A stretch of DNA of 64,000 nucleotides, from positions 9,470-73,469 of the forward strand of contig JAZKAR010000032.1 in the NCBI GenBank assembly GCA_040389065.1. The letters run 5' to 3'. Source of the DNA: JAZKAR01 sp040389065. GTDB taxonomy: Bacteria; Pseudomonadota; Gammaproteobacteria; Burkholderiales; Casimicrobiaceae. This document shows positions 9,101 through 18,721 of this stretch, in pieces. The notes under the pieces were generated by a model. It was not told where the DNA came from. It saw only the letters and a list, made by a program, of their open reading frames with translations, and did no database searches. A program made the position numbers and the translations under genes. Every line of letters begins with the position of its first letter. Within the stretch, counting starts at the first letter, position 1.

Positions 9101-12100
9101 TACCTGTGCATCAGCATTCGTAATATTGAGCTGACGCAACATCACTTGCCCATGTGTCCACGCTAACTCAAGTACACGATCTGCAAGATGGCGATCTTGG
9201 TATTTTTCAATCAGATGCAAGGCATCATCACGTGTATCGGCAACACCCGTTACCATATCAATAATGACAGATTTTTCTGGCTCTAGCGTAATTTGGTACC
9301 GAATAGAAGTAATTGGATCTAGCACAGAGCCTTGGCTGCCAGATAACTGCTTTGAATTTAACATGGCATGAGGAGCAGCCAGGCTGTTACCTCTGCCAAT
9401 AAATTTCATGCGATCTGTTTCGTAAGAAATTTCACCAATACTGCTATCATGTACCGCCATTAAATGAAGCATCCATGGCATTTTTTCGCCCAATGTACGA
9501 GGGCGCCGTGTACAAATAATGGCACGTTGCTGTTCAAGAATTTCAGTTTGTATAAATAAATTACTAAAAGCAGGGTGAGCTGAATCCGCTGGAGCTGGCG
9601 CTAGCACTACCTCTGAGTAACTGGTGATATCAATGGTTTTACGTACAGATGAGCGATTCGTAATACGTGTTCTGCGAAGTTCGATATCATCTTCAGGCGA
9701 TACCACGATTTTGGTATGCATATCGATATCTTGATCGCGGCGGCGAAATTCTGCTTGGCCTTCTGAAAAAATAACTTCGTAATGATCAGGTTTTTTCAGC
9801 GTAGGTTGATACGTGGTTGACCAAAAAGCACCTGTTTGGCTATCGCGTACATAACAAAAAGCTCCCCAATGATCACGCGTTGTGTCTTCGCGCCAACGTG
9901 TAACGGCAAGGTCTTTCCAACGGCTAAAGCTGCCTCCTCCATTGGTAATCATTAAGTGATATTTGCCGTTCGAGAGTAACTGAGTTTCAGGAACGCGGGT
10001 ATCAGCGCTAGTCAGCAAGCGCATAGGCAAGGCATGCTCATCAAGCGAAATGCGAATATCTGCCAACTCAGTTGTATTTGCATATAAAGCTGTGGCTTTA
10101 GGAACTTTTTCATGTAGCAATAATAAGGTGGCTTGAAACAATGGGTCTGATTCAAATCGTTTCTGCATAGGGCGATTAAGCAGTAAATAGGCCAAGGATA
10201 AAAAGCCCATGCCCTGATGGTGCGACATATACGATTGAACAACTACATGGTTTTGCCCGCGTGGTAATCGGGCAGGTGTGTAATCTATTGCTTCATAGAA
10301 ACCTAGAGTTCCTTCAAATCCTTGCTCTTTAAGTTTTTGAAGGTTAATACAGGCAGCTTCTGGTGCTACCATAAGCGCCATCATTGAAGCATAAGGCGCT
10401 ACAACAATATCATCACCCAAGCCGCGCTTAAGCCCTAAGCCAGGCACACCAAATGCACGGTATTGATAATTAAGGCTTGCATCAAACGTATAGTAGCCAG
10501 ACTCTGAAATACCCCACGGTATACCGCGTTGCTTACCGTATTCAATTTGTCGTTCTACGGCAGATTTATAGGTTTGATCAAGAAGTGTATTTTCATAATT
10601 AGGCATAATTAACAGCGGCATGAGGTACTCAAACATCGAGCCACTCCAGGATAAGAGAATAGGTTCTCCTCCTGCTATCGTTAATTGGCGCCCTAATGCA
10701 AACCAGGTTTCTTGAGGTAATTGCCCTTGTGCAATCGCTACAAAAGAGCATAAACGGGCTTCAGAGGCGAGTAAGTCGTAAAAGCTATTATCGCGCCGAC
10801 GTTCGCTTGCGTTATAGCCAATTGCCAGAAGATGCGTTGTTTTATCATATAAAAACGCATATTCCATACGAGCAAAGTCAATACATTGCAACATCATGCT
10901 TTCAATTGAAGCAATTAACTCCGCAGCATGTTGGCTACCTTGTGTAATGTGTTGAGCTAACTTAGTATCAACGTCAGAAGGTAGAAGCGTTTCTAGTTTT
11001 GCAAGATTGCGTAATGTAGGAATGGTTTGAAGATCTAATTCAGATGCATTAGCTAAGCTTTGAGCAGAAGATGAAAGACTCCATGGTGCAAGCCAAATAA
11101 GCTCTTTATAAGCGTCATGACATTGCTGATGTAAAGCAGCTGCCCATGAAATGCTAACTGGTAGCGTTGCCGATGATTGAAAAAGTGTTCTGATATCTAA
11201 GCTGCTGCTTACAAATTGCTCTAACTGCGTAGCAAGATCAAAAAGTGTAGAAGGGGGAGTAGCCAGCGCTTTCTTTACAAGCGTATGAAAATGCTCAAGC
11301 TTGGGGTGAGATGCTGAAAATTCGCTGTTGTCGTTTAGGCTTTCGAGCACTACCTGAAATGTATCATTCATTCCCTCAAAAAGGCGCGGGCCTGCAATAG
11401 ATTGATCAAGCAATAACGATAGCCCAGGACGTAATGTGAGTAAATGGCCTGCAAGATTACCGCTATCCACTGTTGAAACATACATGGGATGAAGCGGCTT
11501 AAGGGTTTGAGTGTCGTACCAATTATAAAAATGGCCTTGATGACGCTCAAGCTTTTCCATTGTGGTTAGCGTGTTTCGTGTGCGTGTTAGAAGCTTTTCA
11601 ATCGAAATGTAACCAAAGTCATAGGCTGATAAATTTGCTAGAAGCGCCAAACCAATATTAGTAGGGGAAGTTCGGTGAGCGACCGCAGCCACTGGTTTTT
11701 CCTGCATATTATCAGGTGGTAACCAGTTATCTTCTTCCACCACAAAATTTTCAAAAAAAGCCCAGGTTTTTCTTGCCAGATGATGTAAAAATTTTGTTTG
11801 ATCAACAGATAAAGTTACAGTATTAGAAGCGAGCGGTAAGCTGATTTTCCAGGCAATAATAGGCGAAATCAACCAAAGTAAGAGAATAGGTACTGCAAAT
11901 AAAAGCGTAAGCGGTGGGGCAAATAAGATAATAAACGATACGGTTGCTATCGCAACAGCTAGAGCGCTCCACATCATTCGGAAAGAATAATGTAACTGGT
12001 TACTTGTGCTTTTATTCGCTTCACTTGAAGGTACCCATTCAAGTAACTGTTTTCGGCTAATCAGCATGCGCCAAACGGTGCGAAGAATAGCATCTAAGCT

Positions 12101-14866
12101 GAAAAAAGCATCATGAGGTAAAAAGGCTAGTGTTAATAATGTGTGGCTAAAATGTTTGCGGGTTGAGCGCATGGTGGCAAGCAAGTGCTGCCTTATTAAA
12201 ACATCTTTAGGTTTGTGGAATAAATCTAAAATAACAGCACTGAGCGGAGGAATAAATAAAATGCTTAATAGTGCAGATGTCCATAATCCTGATGCCGGCA
12301 ACAATACCCAACCCAGTATAAATAATGCTACTAAAGCAGTAGAAACAAGGCTGCGTCTTAAATTATCAAATACCTTCCAATAAGAAAGTGCAGATAAGGG
12401 ATTTTTTTGGCGAGTTGTTCCTTCTTTATTTGCAGGAACACTAGGAAGCAACCAAGCAAAAAGCTGCCAGTCGCCGCGTATCCAACGATGTCTGCGTTTA
12501 ACGTCTACACTGTAGCGTGAGGGATATTCTTCATACAATTGCACATCAGATAATAAGCCTGAACGCAAATAGCAACCTTCAAGTAAATCATGGCTAAGGA
12601 TACGATTTTCAGGAAATCGATCTTTTAGTACACGCTCAAACATTTCAACGTCATAAATTCCTTTTCCGATAAAAGAACCTTCGGAAAAAAGATCTTGATA
12701 GACATCAGAAACAGTGCGGGTATAAGGATCTATACCAGCGTCACCACTAAATAAGCGTTCATAGTACGAAGCATTCGCAGCAGGTAAGCGAGAAGCCACA
12801 CGCGGTTGCAAAATACCGTAACCATCAGTAACGCGTTTTGTTTTCTCATCATATACAGGATGGTTTAGCGGATGTGCCATCACACTAACAAACTGCCGTG
12901 CTGAATCGCGTGCTAGTTGTGTATCGGTATCAAGTGTAATCACGTATTTGATAGAAGATAAATGATCAAGGCTTCCAACTACACACGAAAAAATGTGACT
13001 CGAACCTGTACACAATAGTTGATTAAGATCGGCTAGCTTACCGCGCTTACGCTCATGACCCATCCATATTTTTTCTTGCGCATTCCAGCGGCGAGGGCGG
13101 TGAAACAGAAAAAATGTGCTGCCATTTTCTAAACTATGATCTGCATATTTTTCATTTAAATGTACGATAGCTTTTTGTGCATGCTGAAGAAGCGCTTCAT
13201 CTTCTGATATGGTTTCTGAAGCAGCATCAGCGAAGTCGGTTAACAGCGCGAATTGTAAATGCTTATCTCTATTGGCAAGAAATCGAACCTCTAGCGCTTC
13301 ACATAAACTATCAATACCAGGCAAAGAGGTGAGTAATGTAGGTACAGCTACCAGCGTTCGAAATTCCGCAGGAATGCCTTCAGCAAAATTCATGCGAGGC
13401 AAAGGCGAGGGTGCTACCCATAGCGTTGCTAGCCAATTAACGAATGCAACGGCGAGCTGACTGCTGGCTAAAAACGTAAGAATTCCTAGTACAACTAGCG
13501 AGCTGCGTTGAATTTCATAATAATAAGCCACTTCTAGCATGCCAGCTGTAAACAATGCTGAGATCAGAAAAATAGGCCCCAAATAACATAATAAGGGATA
13601 GGTCTTAGCAAACTTTTTTAACACAAGAGAAGGCGAAACGTGGCATTTTACGGCTTTCTCAAGTTGCTTAAACCCTTTATCAATTAAGTAAAAACCTACA
13701 TGTGCTGTTCGATTATCATGACCATGCGTGGCTGCTGCGCCATTTGCAAGTTTAATAACTTCTTCAGCAATCTGGGTTTCGGTACACGATGTGCGCCTAC
13801 CGATGCTTTCGATAACATGCCGATAGCAATCACGTGTAGCGAAATCCATCTGGCTATAAATAGCACTAGGATCTTTGCGCAACGTTTGTTCAACCGTACT
13901 CATGGTTTCTACAAACTCATGCCAATCGATCGTGCTTAAAAAGCGTAGGCTGCCAATACTATTGCTAATAGATACCTGGTCTGCTGCTTGCTGTTGATTT
14001 TCAGATTGAACTAACGATTCAATGGTTAGCCCAGTTTCTGAAAGATGTTGTGTAATCCAGGTAAGCGGCAATGTTAAAGCAGGGCTTTGTCCTTGTAGTC
14101 GGCGTGTAAGCTCAGCAACAAAGGAGCCTGTCATAGGCGGTTTAGAACGTGCCATATCGGCAACAAGTAAAATCAGGTTACTCGGCGCATGTTCAGCCGT
14201 TTCGATCATTTTATCAGCCCATGTATCTGCCAAGTTACGATTCACTCGGCCAATAGCAAGCTGTTCAGCTACGCGGCGTAAATTCTCAATTAAAGCGAGC
14301 CGCAGCATAATAGGAATAGCCCATAATTCGCCAAGCTTTAAAGGCGTAATTTGCTGATAGGCGGCAATAAAGCGGCTAAGGCTTTCGGGTTCTACTCGAC
14401 CATCGCCATGCGAAATAATTTCAAGAGCAAGGTCATAAACACGCGGGCATCGCCCAGAAGCGCGTTTTTGTAAGCAAGGTAATTCTTTGCTATAGCCTTT
14501 AGGCAAATGCTTTTGTGTGAGATGAATATGCTCTTCAATAAGGTAAAAATTGTCGAGCAACCACTCAGCAGCAGGCGTCATCTGACGATCTGCTTTCACA
14601 GACTCAGTGAGAAGATTACAGGTGTTTCTTAATACGGTTTCATTATTGGCAAGCCGGGTCAGCAACTGATCTTGAGCGCGCCCATTACTTAATTGGTGTG
14701 CTCCTGCAAGAATGCTGCCATATTGTTCCATTTGGGTAACACTAAATAACTCAGCACGCAGCGGTAGCGTATCGTCAGGAGACTCTCCTCGAGCATCGTT
14801 TTCATTTAATGAATTAATAAAACGAACTGCGTTTTTAAAAACAATTCTACTATGTGTTTTAGTCAA
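6143..14866 (-). CDS. ndvB: cyclic beta-1,2-glucan synthase
   Basis: At 2907 residues this is the largest gene in the window and has the family's usual size (about 2800-2900). These inner-membrane enzymes prime on themselves, elongate beta-1,2-glucan from UDP-glucose, trim it by phosphorolysis and cyclise it. Domain order: a helical N-terminal region, membrane segments from about residue 430 to 490, then a GT84 glycosyltransferase with TLDTDT (about 645) and RRHRWIRGDWQ (about 795). More membrane segments follow (about 840-1060), then a glycoamylase-like domain and two carbohydrate-binding/GH94 halves. The GH94 acid SCDWNDGMD is at about residue 2585. It stands alone: no export ABC transporter (ndvA type) lies beside it. 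The product would be an osmoregulated periplasmic or capsule-like glucan important in host contact in other bacteria. Confidence 0.95.
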   Translation of the reverse strand: MTKTHSRIVFKNAVRFINSLNENDARGESPDDTLPLRAELFSVTQMEQYGSILAGAHQLSNGRAQDQLLTRLANNETVLRNTCNLLTESVKADRQMTPAAEWLLDNFYLIEEHIHLTQKHLPKGYSKELPCLQKRASGRCPRVYDLALEIISHGDGRVEPESLSRFIAAYQQITPLKLGELWAIPIMLRLALIENLRRVAEQLAIGRVNRNLADTWADKMIETAEHAPSNLILLVADMARSKPPMTGSFVAELTRRLQGQSPALTLPLTWITQHLSETGLTIESLVQSENQQQAADQVSISNSIGSLRFLSTIDWHEFVETMSTVEQTLRKDPSAIYSQMDFATRDCYRHVIESIGRRTSCTETQIAEEVIKLANGAAATHGHDNRTAHVGFYLIDKGFKQLEKAVKCHVSPSLVLKKFAKTYPLLCYLGPIFLISALFTAGMLEVAYYYEIQRSSLVVLGILTFLASSQLAVAFVNWLATLWVAPSPLPRMNFAEGIPAEFRTLVAVPTLLTSLPGIDSLCEALEVRFLANRDKHLQFALLTDFADAASETISEDEALLQHAQKAIVHLNEKYADHSLENGSTFFLFHRPRRWNAQEKIWMGHERKRGKLADLNQLLCTGSSHIFSCVVGSLDHLSSIKYVITLDTDTQLARDSARQFVSVMAHPLNHPVYDEKTKRVTDGYGILQPRVASRLPAANASYYERLFSGDAGIDPYTRTVSDVYQDLFSEGSFIGKGIYDVEMFERVLKDRFPENRILSHDLLEGCYLRSGLLSDVQLYEEYPSRYSVDVKRRHRWIRGDWQLFAWLLPSVPANKEGTTRQKNPLSALSYWKVFDNLRRSLVSTALVALFILGWVLLPASGLWTSALLSILFIPPLSAVILDLFHKPKDVLIRQHLLATMRSTRKHFSHTLLTLAFLPHDAFFSLDAILRTVWRMLISRKQLLEWVPSSEANKSTSNQLHYSFRMMWSALAVAIATVSFIILFAPPLTLLFAVPILLLWLISPIIAWKISLPLASNTVTLSVDQTKFLHHLARKTWAFFENFVVEEDNWLPPDNMQEKPVAAVAHRTSPTNIGLALLANLSAYDFGYISIEKLLTRTRNTLTTMEKLERHQGHFYNWYDTQTLKPLHPMYVSTVDSGNLAGHLLTLRPGLSLLLDQSIAGPRLFEGMNDTFQVVLESLNDNSEFSASHPKLEHFHTLVKKALATPPSTLFDLATQLEQFVSSSLDIRTLFQSSATLPVSISWAAALHQQCHDAYKELIWLAPWSLSSSAQSLANASELDLQTIPTLRNLAKLETLLPSDVDTKLAQHITQGSQHAAELIASIESMMLQCIDFARMEYAFLYDKTTHLLAIGYNASERRRDNSFYDLLASEARLCSFVAIAQGQLPQETWFALGRQLTIAGGEPILLSWSGSMFEYLMPLLIMPNYENTLLDQTYKSAVERQIEYGKQRGIPWGISESGYYTFDASLNYQYRAFGVPGLGLKRGLGDDIVVAPYASMMALMVAPEAACINLQKLKEQGFEGTLGFYEAIDYTPARLPRGQNHVVVQSYMSHHQGMGFLSLAYLLLNRPMQKRFESDPLFQATLLLLHEKVPKATALYANTTELADIRISLDEHALPMRLLTSADTRVPETQLLSNGKYHLMITNGGGSFSRWKDLAVTRWREDTTRDHWGAFCYVRDSQTGAFWSTTYQPTLKKPDHYEVIFSEGQAEFRRRDQDIDMHTKIVVSPEDDIELRRTRITNRSSVRKTIDITSYSEVVLAPAPADSAHPAFSNLFIQTEILEQQRAIICTRRPRTLGEKMPWMLHLMAVHDSSIGEISYETDRMKFIGRGNSLAAPHAMLNSKQLSGSQGSVLDPITSIRYQITLEPEKSVIIDMVTGVADTRDDALHLIEKYQDRHLADRVLELAWTHGQVMLRQLNITNADAQVYSHLANYIFYSNALLRADASILIKNQRGQSGLWSYAISGDLPIVLLKIKSSENIDLVRQLIQAHAYWRLKGLAVDLVIWNEDHASYRQQLQDHIMGLISSSAEAQNVDRPGGIFLRLADQISSEDRILLQSVARVILSDSRGSLSEQIHRRALPELRIPPLIPTRKPALIPSSMPDLAVGNLTMFNGVGGFSHDGREYVIITTPETQTPAPWVNVLANPNFGSVVSESGQAYTWGENAHEYRLTPWNNDPVTDSSGEAFYIRDEQTGEFWSPTPLPARGRGKYVTRHGFGYSQFEHIENGIYSELCTYVALDASIKYSVLKVRNVGVNVSRKLTATGYVEWVLGELRSKSTLHVITELDPVSGVLCARNAYNNEFSNRIGFFDVDAKIRTFTGDRGEFIGRNRSLYNPAAMHRVRLSGKIGAALDACAALQVPFELAPGQEFEMVFMLGAGQSHDDVNHLIHRYRGRTAARKVLDAIHQHWQHTLGVIQIETPDPALNILANGWLMYQTIACRLWARSGYYQSGGAYGFRDQLQDVMALIYSEPHLVREHLLLCAAHQFKEGDVQHWWHPPADRGVRTLCSDDYLWLPLATTRYVLSTGDIDVLYETRAFLEGRPLNHGEDSYYDLPIHSAESATLYQHCVRAIIRGLRFGPHGLPLIGSCDWNDGMDKVGTEGRGESVWLGFFLYDVLIRFIPIAKSQGDTSFAERCENEAIQLRQNLEEHAWDGQWYRRAYFDDGTPLGSSANPECQIDSISQSWAVLSGAGNTTRTHHAMQAVYQRLVKKDYALVQLLDPPFSISDLNPGYIRGYVPGVRENGGQYTHAAIWSAMAFAKIGNSEQAWELVNMINPLNHGKTAEDIATYKVEPYVIAADVYAVSPHIGRGGWTWYTGSSGWMYRLIIESLLGLYLEGDRLTITPCLPASWPSFKLSLRHWNTMYHIEVLQENHPESNVSDSGITVDGLKQSDQVIHLQHDQQVHTIEIKVTKV

Positions 14867-15662
14867 GGGCGTCTCTCTATCATTAGCGCGTTTTTAGAGA
14901 TTATTTAGGATCTTGTTGCGAATGCATGATGCAAGGTGAGATAGTCTTTACTATCTAAGTCAGTTCACAATAAAAGCTAGCTAAGCTTAGGTTCACATGA
15001 TGTAAATCGCTGTTGCTTCTAGCTTTTATTACCGATTACCTGATCGCAACAGATGTTAAATAATCATTTAAAACTAAAATAAGAGTTTGAAAAAAGCAAA
15101 ACGTGATTAGTTTAGTAAGGGTTACAAAAAATCATTCCGGCGATGTATCTATGGAGATTTTGCGTTATATCAATTGCCTTATTAGAATGCTCAATTTCGT
15201 AGCGTGTCTTGCGTTAATCAATTAGCACGTAACAGCCATCAAATAACATATCTATTGTTGGCATTTGGTATATAGCCCTAATACTTGATTTTTAACTACA
15301 AAAAAACTACAAAAAAACGCTTAAAGAATTGCTGAATAGACTGCATTGAATGTGTTGGAGTATGTGTAAAAACTTAACATTATATGTCTCACAACAGGTT
15401 AAATGATGTTAAAAAAAGAGTAAAAAACTATGAAAAATATTATGAAAGAAAAGTAAATAGATTAATTGTGCTAGGTTTTTTGCAATATTATTACCTAAAA
15501 CAAAACGTTAATAAAATTGCATATAAGTAAGGACGTATTTTAAACAAAGCACTATATTATCAACTGATTACGACTAAAAAGACACTGGCGAAAAAAACAG
15601 GGTTAGCCAGGGTTAGCTATAGATTGATGATAATGTTCTGAAAATTTGATCTGGCAAACATT
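14867..15662. other. intergenic gap with a spaced inverted repeat
   Basis: About 800 bases without a gene. It contains a 12-bp perfect inverted repeat, AATAAAAGCTAG at 14969-14980 and CTAGCTTTTATT at 15019-15030, separated by 38 bases. A direct repeat of ACTACAAAAAA is near 15295-15318. The glucan synthase promoter should lie in the left part. I cannot assign its boxes. Confidence 0.4.
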
Positions 15663-16382
15663 TTAAAGAGACTTCTTGTTTTTAAAAGACCGTTTCATTG
15701 GCTGTATATTATACTCTTCTATAACTACATGCGGTGGAAGCGATAAAATATGTTTGACCGCTTCTACTATATCAGTTGCTTCTAATGAATACTCTCTGCC
15801 TGATTGTGGTTCAAAAAGTAAGTCATCAAAGAAGGGCGTATCAATAGGGCCGGGATTAATAAGTGAAACTCGAATATTATGTGCAGAACATTCTTTACGT
15901 AAACTTTGTGCTACTCCGCGTAATCCAAATTTGCTGGCACAATAAATCGACCCTTGTTTAGCACCGTTTAATCCTGCCTCGCTTCCTAATAATATAATAT
16001 CGCTCGACTCTTTTTCTCTAAGCTTCGGTGTAAATGTTTTGAGTAAAAAAAGAGGGCTTGTTAAATTTAAATTAATTAAATACTGAATTTTTTCATGTGA
16101 GAAATTATCTAAGGTTCCAAAAATACCTTGGCCTGCACACATAATAATGCCATCGAGTGAGGTACAGAGTGTTTCGATATGTTTTAAATGTTCAGGTAAC
16201 GTGGGTAAATGAGCAAGGTCAACACAGTACGCTTTGAATTTAGATTGAGACATCAACGAACACGTTGAAAAGTCGCGTGCAAGCCCAATTACGCTGTGAC
16301 CTTGTTCTAATAAATAATACGAAATGGCTAGACCTATACCAGAGCTAGCGCCAGTAATTAAATAGGTTTTAGAGCTAAGCAT
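15663..16382 (-). CDS. short-chain dehydrogenase/reductase
   Basis: A 239-residue classical SDR with a Rossmann fold. It has the cofactor motif TGASSGIG near the N-terminus, the NAG-type motif (CAGQG, about residue 85), a catalytic Ser in LLGSEAG, and the Tyr-x-x-x-Lys pair in YCASK (about 150). A substrate-loop motif NPGPIDTPF follows. The substrate is unknown. The start overlaps the 3' end of the radical SAM gene by 8 bases, so it is the last gene of a translationally coupled operon with the radical SAM protein and the phosphorylase-like protein. The context suggests a role linked to theirs, perhaps repair or salvage after photodamage. Confidence 0.92.
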   Translation of the reverse strand: MLSSKTYLITGASSGIGLAISYYLLEQGHSVIGLARDFSTCSLMSQSKFKAYCVDLAHLPTLPEHLKHIETLCTSLDGIIMCAGQGIFGTLDNFSHEKIQYLINLNLTSPLFLLKTFTPKLREKESSDIILLGSEAGLNGAKQGSIYCASKFGLRGVAQSLRKECSAHNIRVSLINPGPIDTPFFDDLLFEPQSGREYSLEATDIVEAVKHILSLPPHVVIEEYNIQPMKRSFKNKKSL

Positions 16383-17403
16383 AAGCGGCAGAAGTTTCTA
16401 ATGACGTGAGCGAACTAGAATATTGAAAAAGATGTTCAGGTGCAATGTAATGTTCAATAACTTGCTTACAGAAATGTAGCATTTGGGTTTCAATATTTTT
16501 TTCATACGTAATAGTGCTGTTATATTCTTCTAACCCTGCAGATAAAAGAGCTTCTTTAGGGTATAAACGCACAATATTTTTATAAAAAGTTTTAGGTAGG
16601 CGAAACGTTCCCAACGTAACAGAATGAATAGCTTCAGGCCGAAGGCGTTTAAAAACCATTTCTATCATGGTTTGATAATGGTGCTGGTAATCTTGATGCC
16701 AAATTAACGGATCAAAACGTAATCCTAAACGCCAGCCATGTTCTTGTAGGCTCTCCATTGCCTGAAGCCGTTTTTCTAACGAAGGCGCTTTATGCTCAAG
16801 CGCTTTAGCAATAGCATCAGGATTTAAGCTATACGCAATGATTACATTCTTTAAAGGCATGCGATGCGTAAGGCTTCGAATTTGAGTGCTTTTAGTGCGT
16901 AATTCTAAATAAGCGTTCGGATACTCTTCAAATAAAGGAATACAAGTTTGAGCAAAACATGTTACAGGTTCAAACGCTAAACTATCTGAATCGTAACCTG
17001 AAAAAAACCATTGTTCCTGATTCGGTGCTTGATGAATTTTAGCGCGAATAGCTTCATTAAAATCTTCTAAATTTACAAAAAAAACATAATGCGCTGAACT
17101 GTACATCCCTTGTAAAAAACAGTAGCGGCAATCATAAGGGCAATTTAATAAATGAGAAAAATAATAATGAGCGCTTGCTCCTAATCCGTATGATTCAGGA
17201 ACAGCTAAAACATGATGCTCATGTTTATAAGCCAAAATAAGTGCAGGATTTTCTTTTTGTGCTCTGAAGTTTTGATTTTTAGGATTAAATACTTCGGTAT
17301 AGCGATCAATCAATACATGTTGCGCTTTAGGAAACTGAGCACAAATCTTTTGTGTACGAGGATGTAAAGCTATCTCCCTCTCGATATAAATCATGCTAAT
17401 CAT
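16375..17403 (-). CDS. spore photoproduct lyase-like radical SAM protein
   Basis: A 342-residue radical SAM protein resembling the spore photoproduct lyase family, which reverses UV thymine lesions by radical chemistry. The [4Fe-4S] cysteines are seen in NCPYDCRYCFLQGMY (a C-x3-C-x2-C pattern, about residue 90). Downstream blocks FFSGYDSDSLAFEP and RLGLRFDPLIWH fit the family. The organism shows no sign of sporulation, and homologues in non-sporulating Proteobacteria are of unproven function. The gene overlaps the phosphorylase-like gene by 4 bases (ATGA) and the SDR gene by 8. The family call is good; actual lesion repair is inference. Confidence 0.88.
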   Translation of the reverse strand: MISMIYIEREIALHPRTQKICAQFPKAQHVLIDRYTEVFNPKNQNFRAQKENPALILAYKHEHHVLAVPESYGLGASAHYYFSHLLNCPYDCRYCFLQGMYSSAHYVFFVNLEDFNEAIRAKIHQAPNQEQWFFSGYDSDSLAFEPVTCFAQTCIPLFEEYPNAYLELRTKSTQIRSLTHRMPLKNVIIAYSLNPDAIAKALEHKAPSLEKRLQAMESLQEHGWRLGLRFDPLIWHQDYQHHYQTMIEMVFKRLRPEAIHSVTLGTFRLPKTFYKNIVRLYPKEALLSAGLEEYNSTITYEKNIETQMLHFCKQVIEHYIAPEHLFQYSSSLTSLETSAAYA

Positions 17404-18215
17404 ACAGTGACCTTAGGAGCTTCGTACTTTAACGTAGTATTTAATAATTGAAGAACCTCAGCTGCTCTTTTTATAGAAGGTTGGCATAGTATATCAAGAG
17501 GGTCATCATGACGTACCGCCAGCCAGCGCCTTAACGTTTCAGATAATTGATAATGTTGAGAGGTAGTAAAGCGCCAACGGTTTAAAAAGGGGGTGAGATT
17601 AATAGATGAAACATCCTGATAAACCTTGCGGTGTAAATCAACTAGCGCATTTACCGTGTGTTCAATCGTCATTAAGTGCGCTTCAATATAAGATGAAAGT
17701 GCAGCAGGTGTGAGTAAAGAAACTGAAGAGTAAGGCGTATCTGAAATAATTTTTAAGCTTTGCACAAATTCTGCGTTGGCAAAGCGATGTGCGGTAGCTA
17801 TAAATGCCGAAGCCTCCATATCGTAAGCAACGTTTTCATAGTCTGTGTGCACCTGATCTACAGTGATAAGCTCTGTGCTCAGCAACGATGAATGGTTTTT
17901 TATAACTTGAGGCGGGTACCAAACACGCTTACTAGCGGCTTCCTGTACTTTATGCGCAATGCAAGCCGCGCCTACCTCAAATTGCCCATGACCAGCGGTT
18001 CCTACATTTAACCATATTGAACGAGCGTGAGGAGAAACACCCCCTAACCAGGCTGTTGCTGCTGCCATACTAATACGGCCTGAACCTGATGTTACAAGTT
18101 CAACAGCGTCATTACGATACAGCTTAAAGGGGGTAGGGGTTTCTATTTTTTTTAGCTTAAAATAAGCAATGAATGGCTTGGCTTCGGCACCTAGCGCTAT
18201 AAGAAGTTTAATCAT
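17400..18215 (-). CDS. nucleoside phosphorylase-like protein
   Basis: A 271-residue protein with the nucleoside phosphorylase / MTA-SAH nucleosidase fold (PF01048 type). It has an N-terminal LIALGAEAKPF, a glycine-rich TSGSGRISMAAAT (about residue 42), LNVGTAGHG (about 70), the purine/ribose-binding block YDMEASAF (about 128), and the catalytic-Asp region KIISDTPYSS (about 155). A C-terminal extension of about 90 residues (from about 185) has no domain I recognise. It is the first large gene of the operon with the radical SAM and SDR genes. It could remove or salvage nucleoside products; the substrate is unknown. Confidence 0.82.
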   Translation of the reverse strand: MIKLLIALGAEAKPFIAYFKLKKIETPTPFKLYRNDAVELVTSGSGRISMAAATAWLGGVSPHARSIWLNVGTAGHGQFEVGAACIAHKVQEAASKRVWYPPQVIKNHSSLLSTELITVDQVHTDYENVAYDMEASAFIATAHRFANAEFVQSLKIISDTPYSSVSLLTPAALSSYIEAHLMTIEHTVNALVDLHRKVYQDVSSINLTPFLNRWRFTTSQHYQLSETLRRWLAVRHDDPLDILCQPSIKRAAEVLQLLNTTLKYEAPKVTV

Positions 18216-18254
18216 TATTTCGCCAGCGAATAAACAGCAATCGAAACATCTCTA

Positions 18255-18536
18255 TTATTCAAAATTAAGCGTAAGTTGCCCTAACGTTTCATTAATTTCA
18301 TGTTGCGATTTTCCTTTCACTACTTCAATTTTAAACGCATTGGATTCAATTTCATTCGAATCAATAAAGGTGCTTTTTAATACACGTTTATCGACGCCAT
18401 TCCACTGGAGATCACGAATTTCGTGATTAGAAAGCGAACGAGGAACAATGCCAACCTGTTGAAGAGCACGCTGTACGCGTTGTGTCGTCACGTTATATCT
18501 AAGTGCTATTTGTTTTAGCGTTAATAATTTAGACAT
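18255..18536 (-). CDS. small HTH DNA-binding-like protein
   Basis: A 93-residue protein, unrecognised by name. The first 45 residues look like a MerR/Xis-type helix-turn-helix (LTLKQIALRYNVTTQRVQRA). The rest is acidic with no clear domain. It lies 39 bases upstream of the phosphorylase-like gene on the same strand, so it is probably the first gene of that operon and may be its regulator. There is no recognisable ribosome binding site beyond a weak purine stretch. Confidence 0.7.
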   Translation of the reverse strand: MSKLLTLKQIALRYNVTTQRVQRALQQVGIVPRSLSNHEIRDLQWNGVDKRVLKSTFIDSNEIESNAFKIEVVKGKSQHEINETLGQLTLNFE

Positions 18537-18621
18537 GGGCTTATTCCATAAGTATACGACAGCGTGAGAGTGCTTAAGCCCGATTAGGCTTAATCAGGAA
18601 TAGGCATAGAAATGATAGGTT

Positions 18622-18721
18622 TAGAAGTTACGACGTTAGATTCTCTCGGCGTGTCGGCAACGTACAGTATTTGGGATACTTATATGCATTGCCATGCTTT
18701 GATTCAACTGCATATCTTCAA
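18622..18721 (+). repeat. TA-flanked palindromic element, copy B
   Basis: A degenerate copy of the repeat family. It starts TAGAAGTTACGACGTTAG, contains CTCTCGGCGTG and GGCAACGTACAGTA, and ends CAACTGCATATCTTCA. The right end has lost the TA flank. Confidence 0.75.

Noticed and set aside
14969..15030. Spaced AATAAAAGCTAG inverted repeat as an eleventh element copy
   Set aside because: It lacks the GTTACGCAG ends and the GGCAAC core of the family, so it is listed only as a local inverted repeat.
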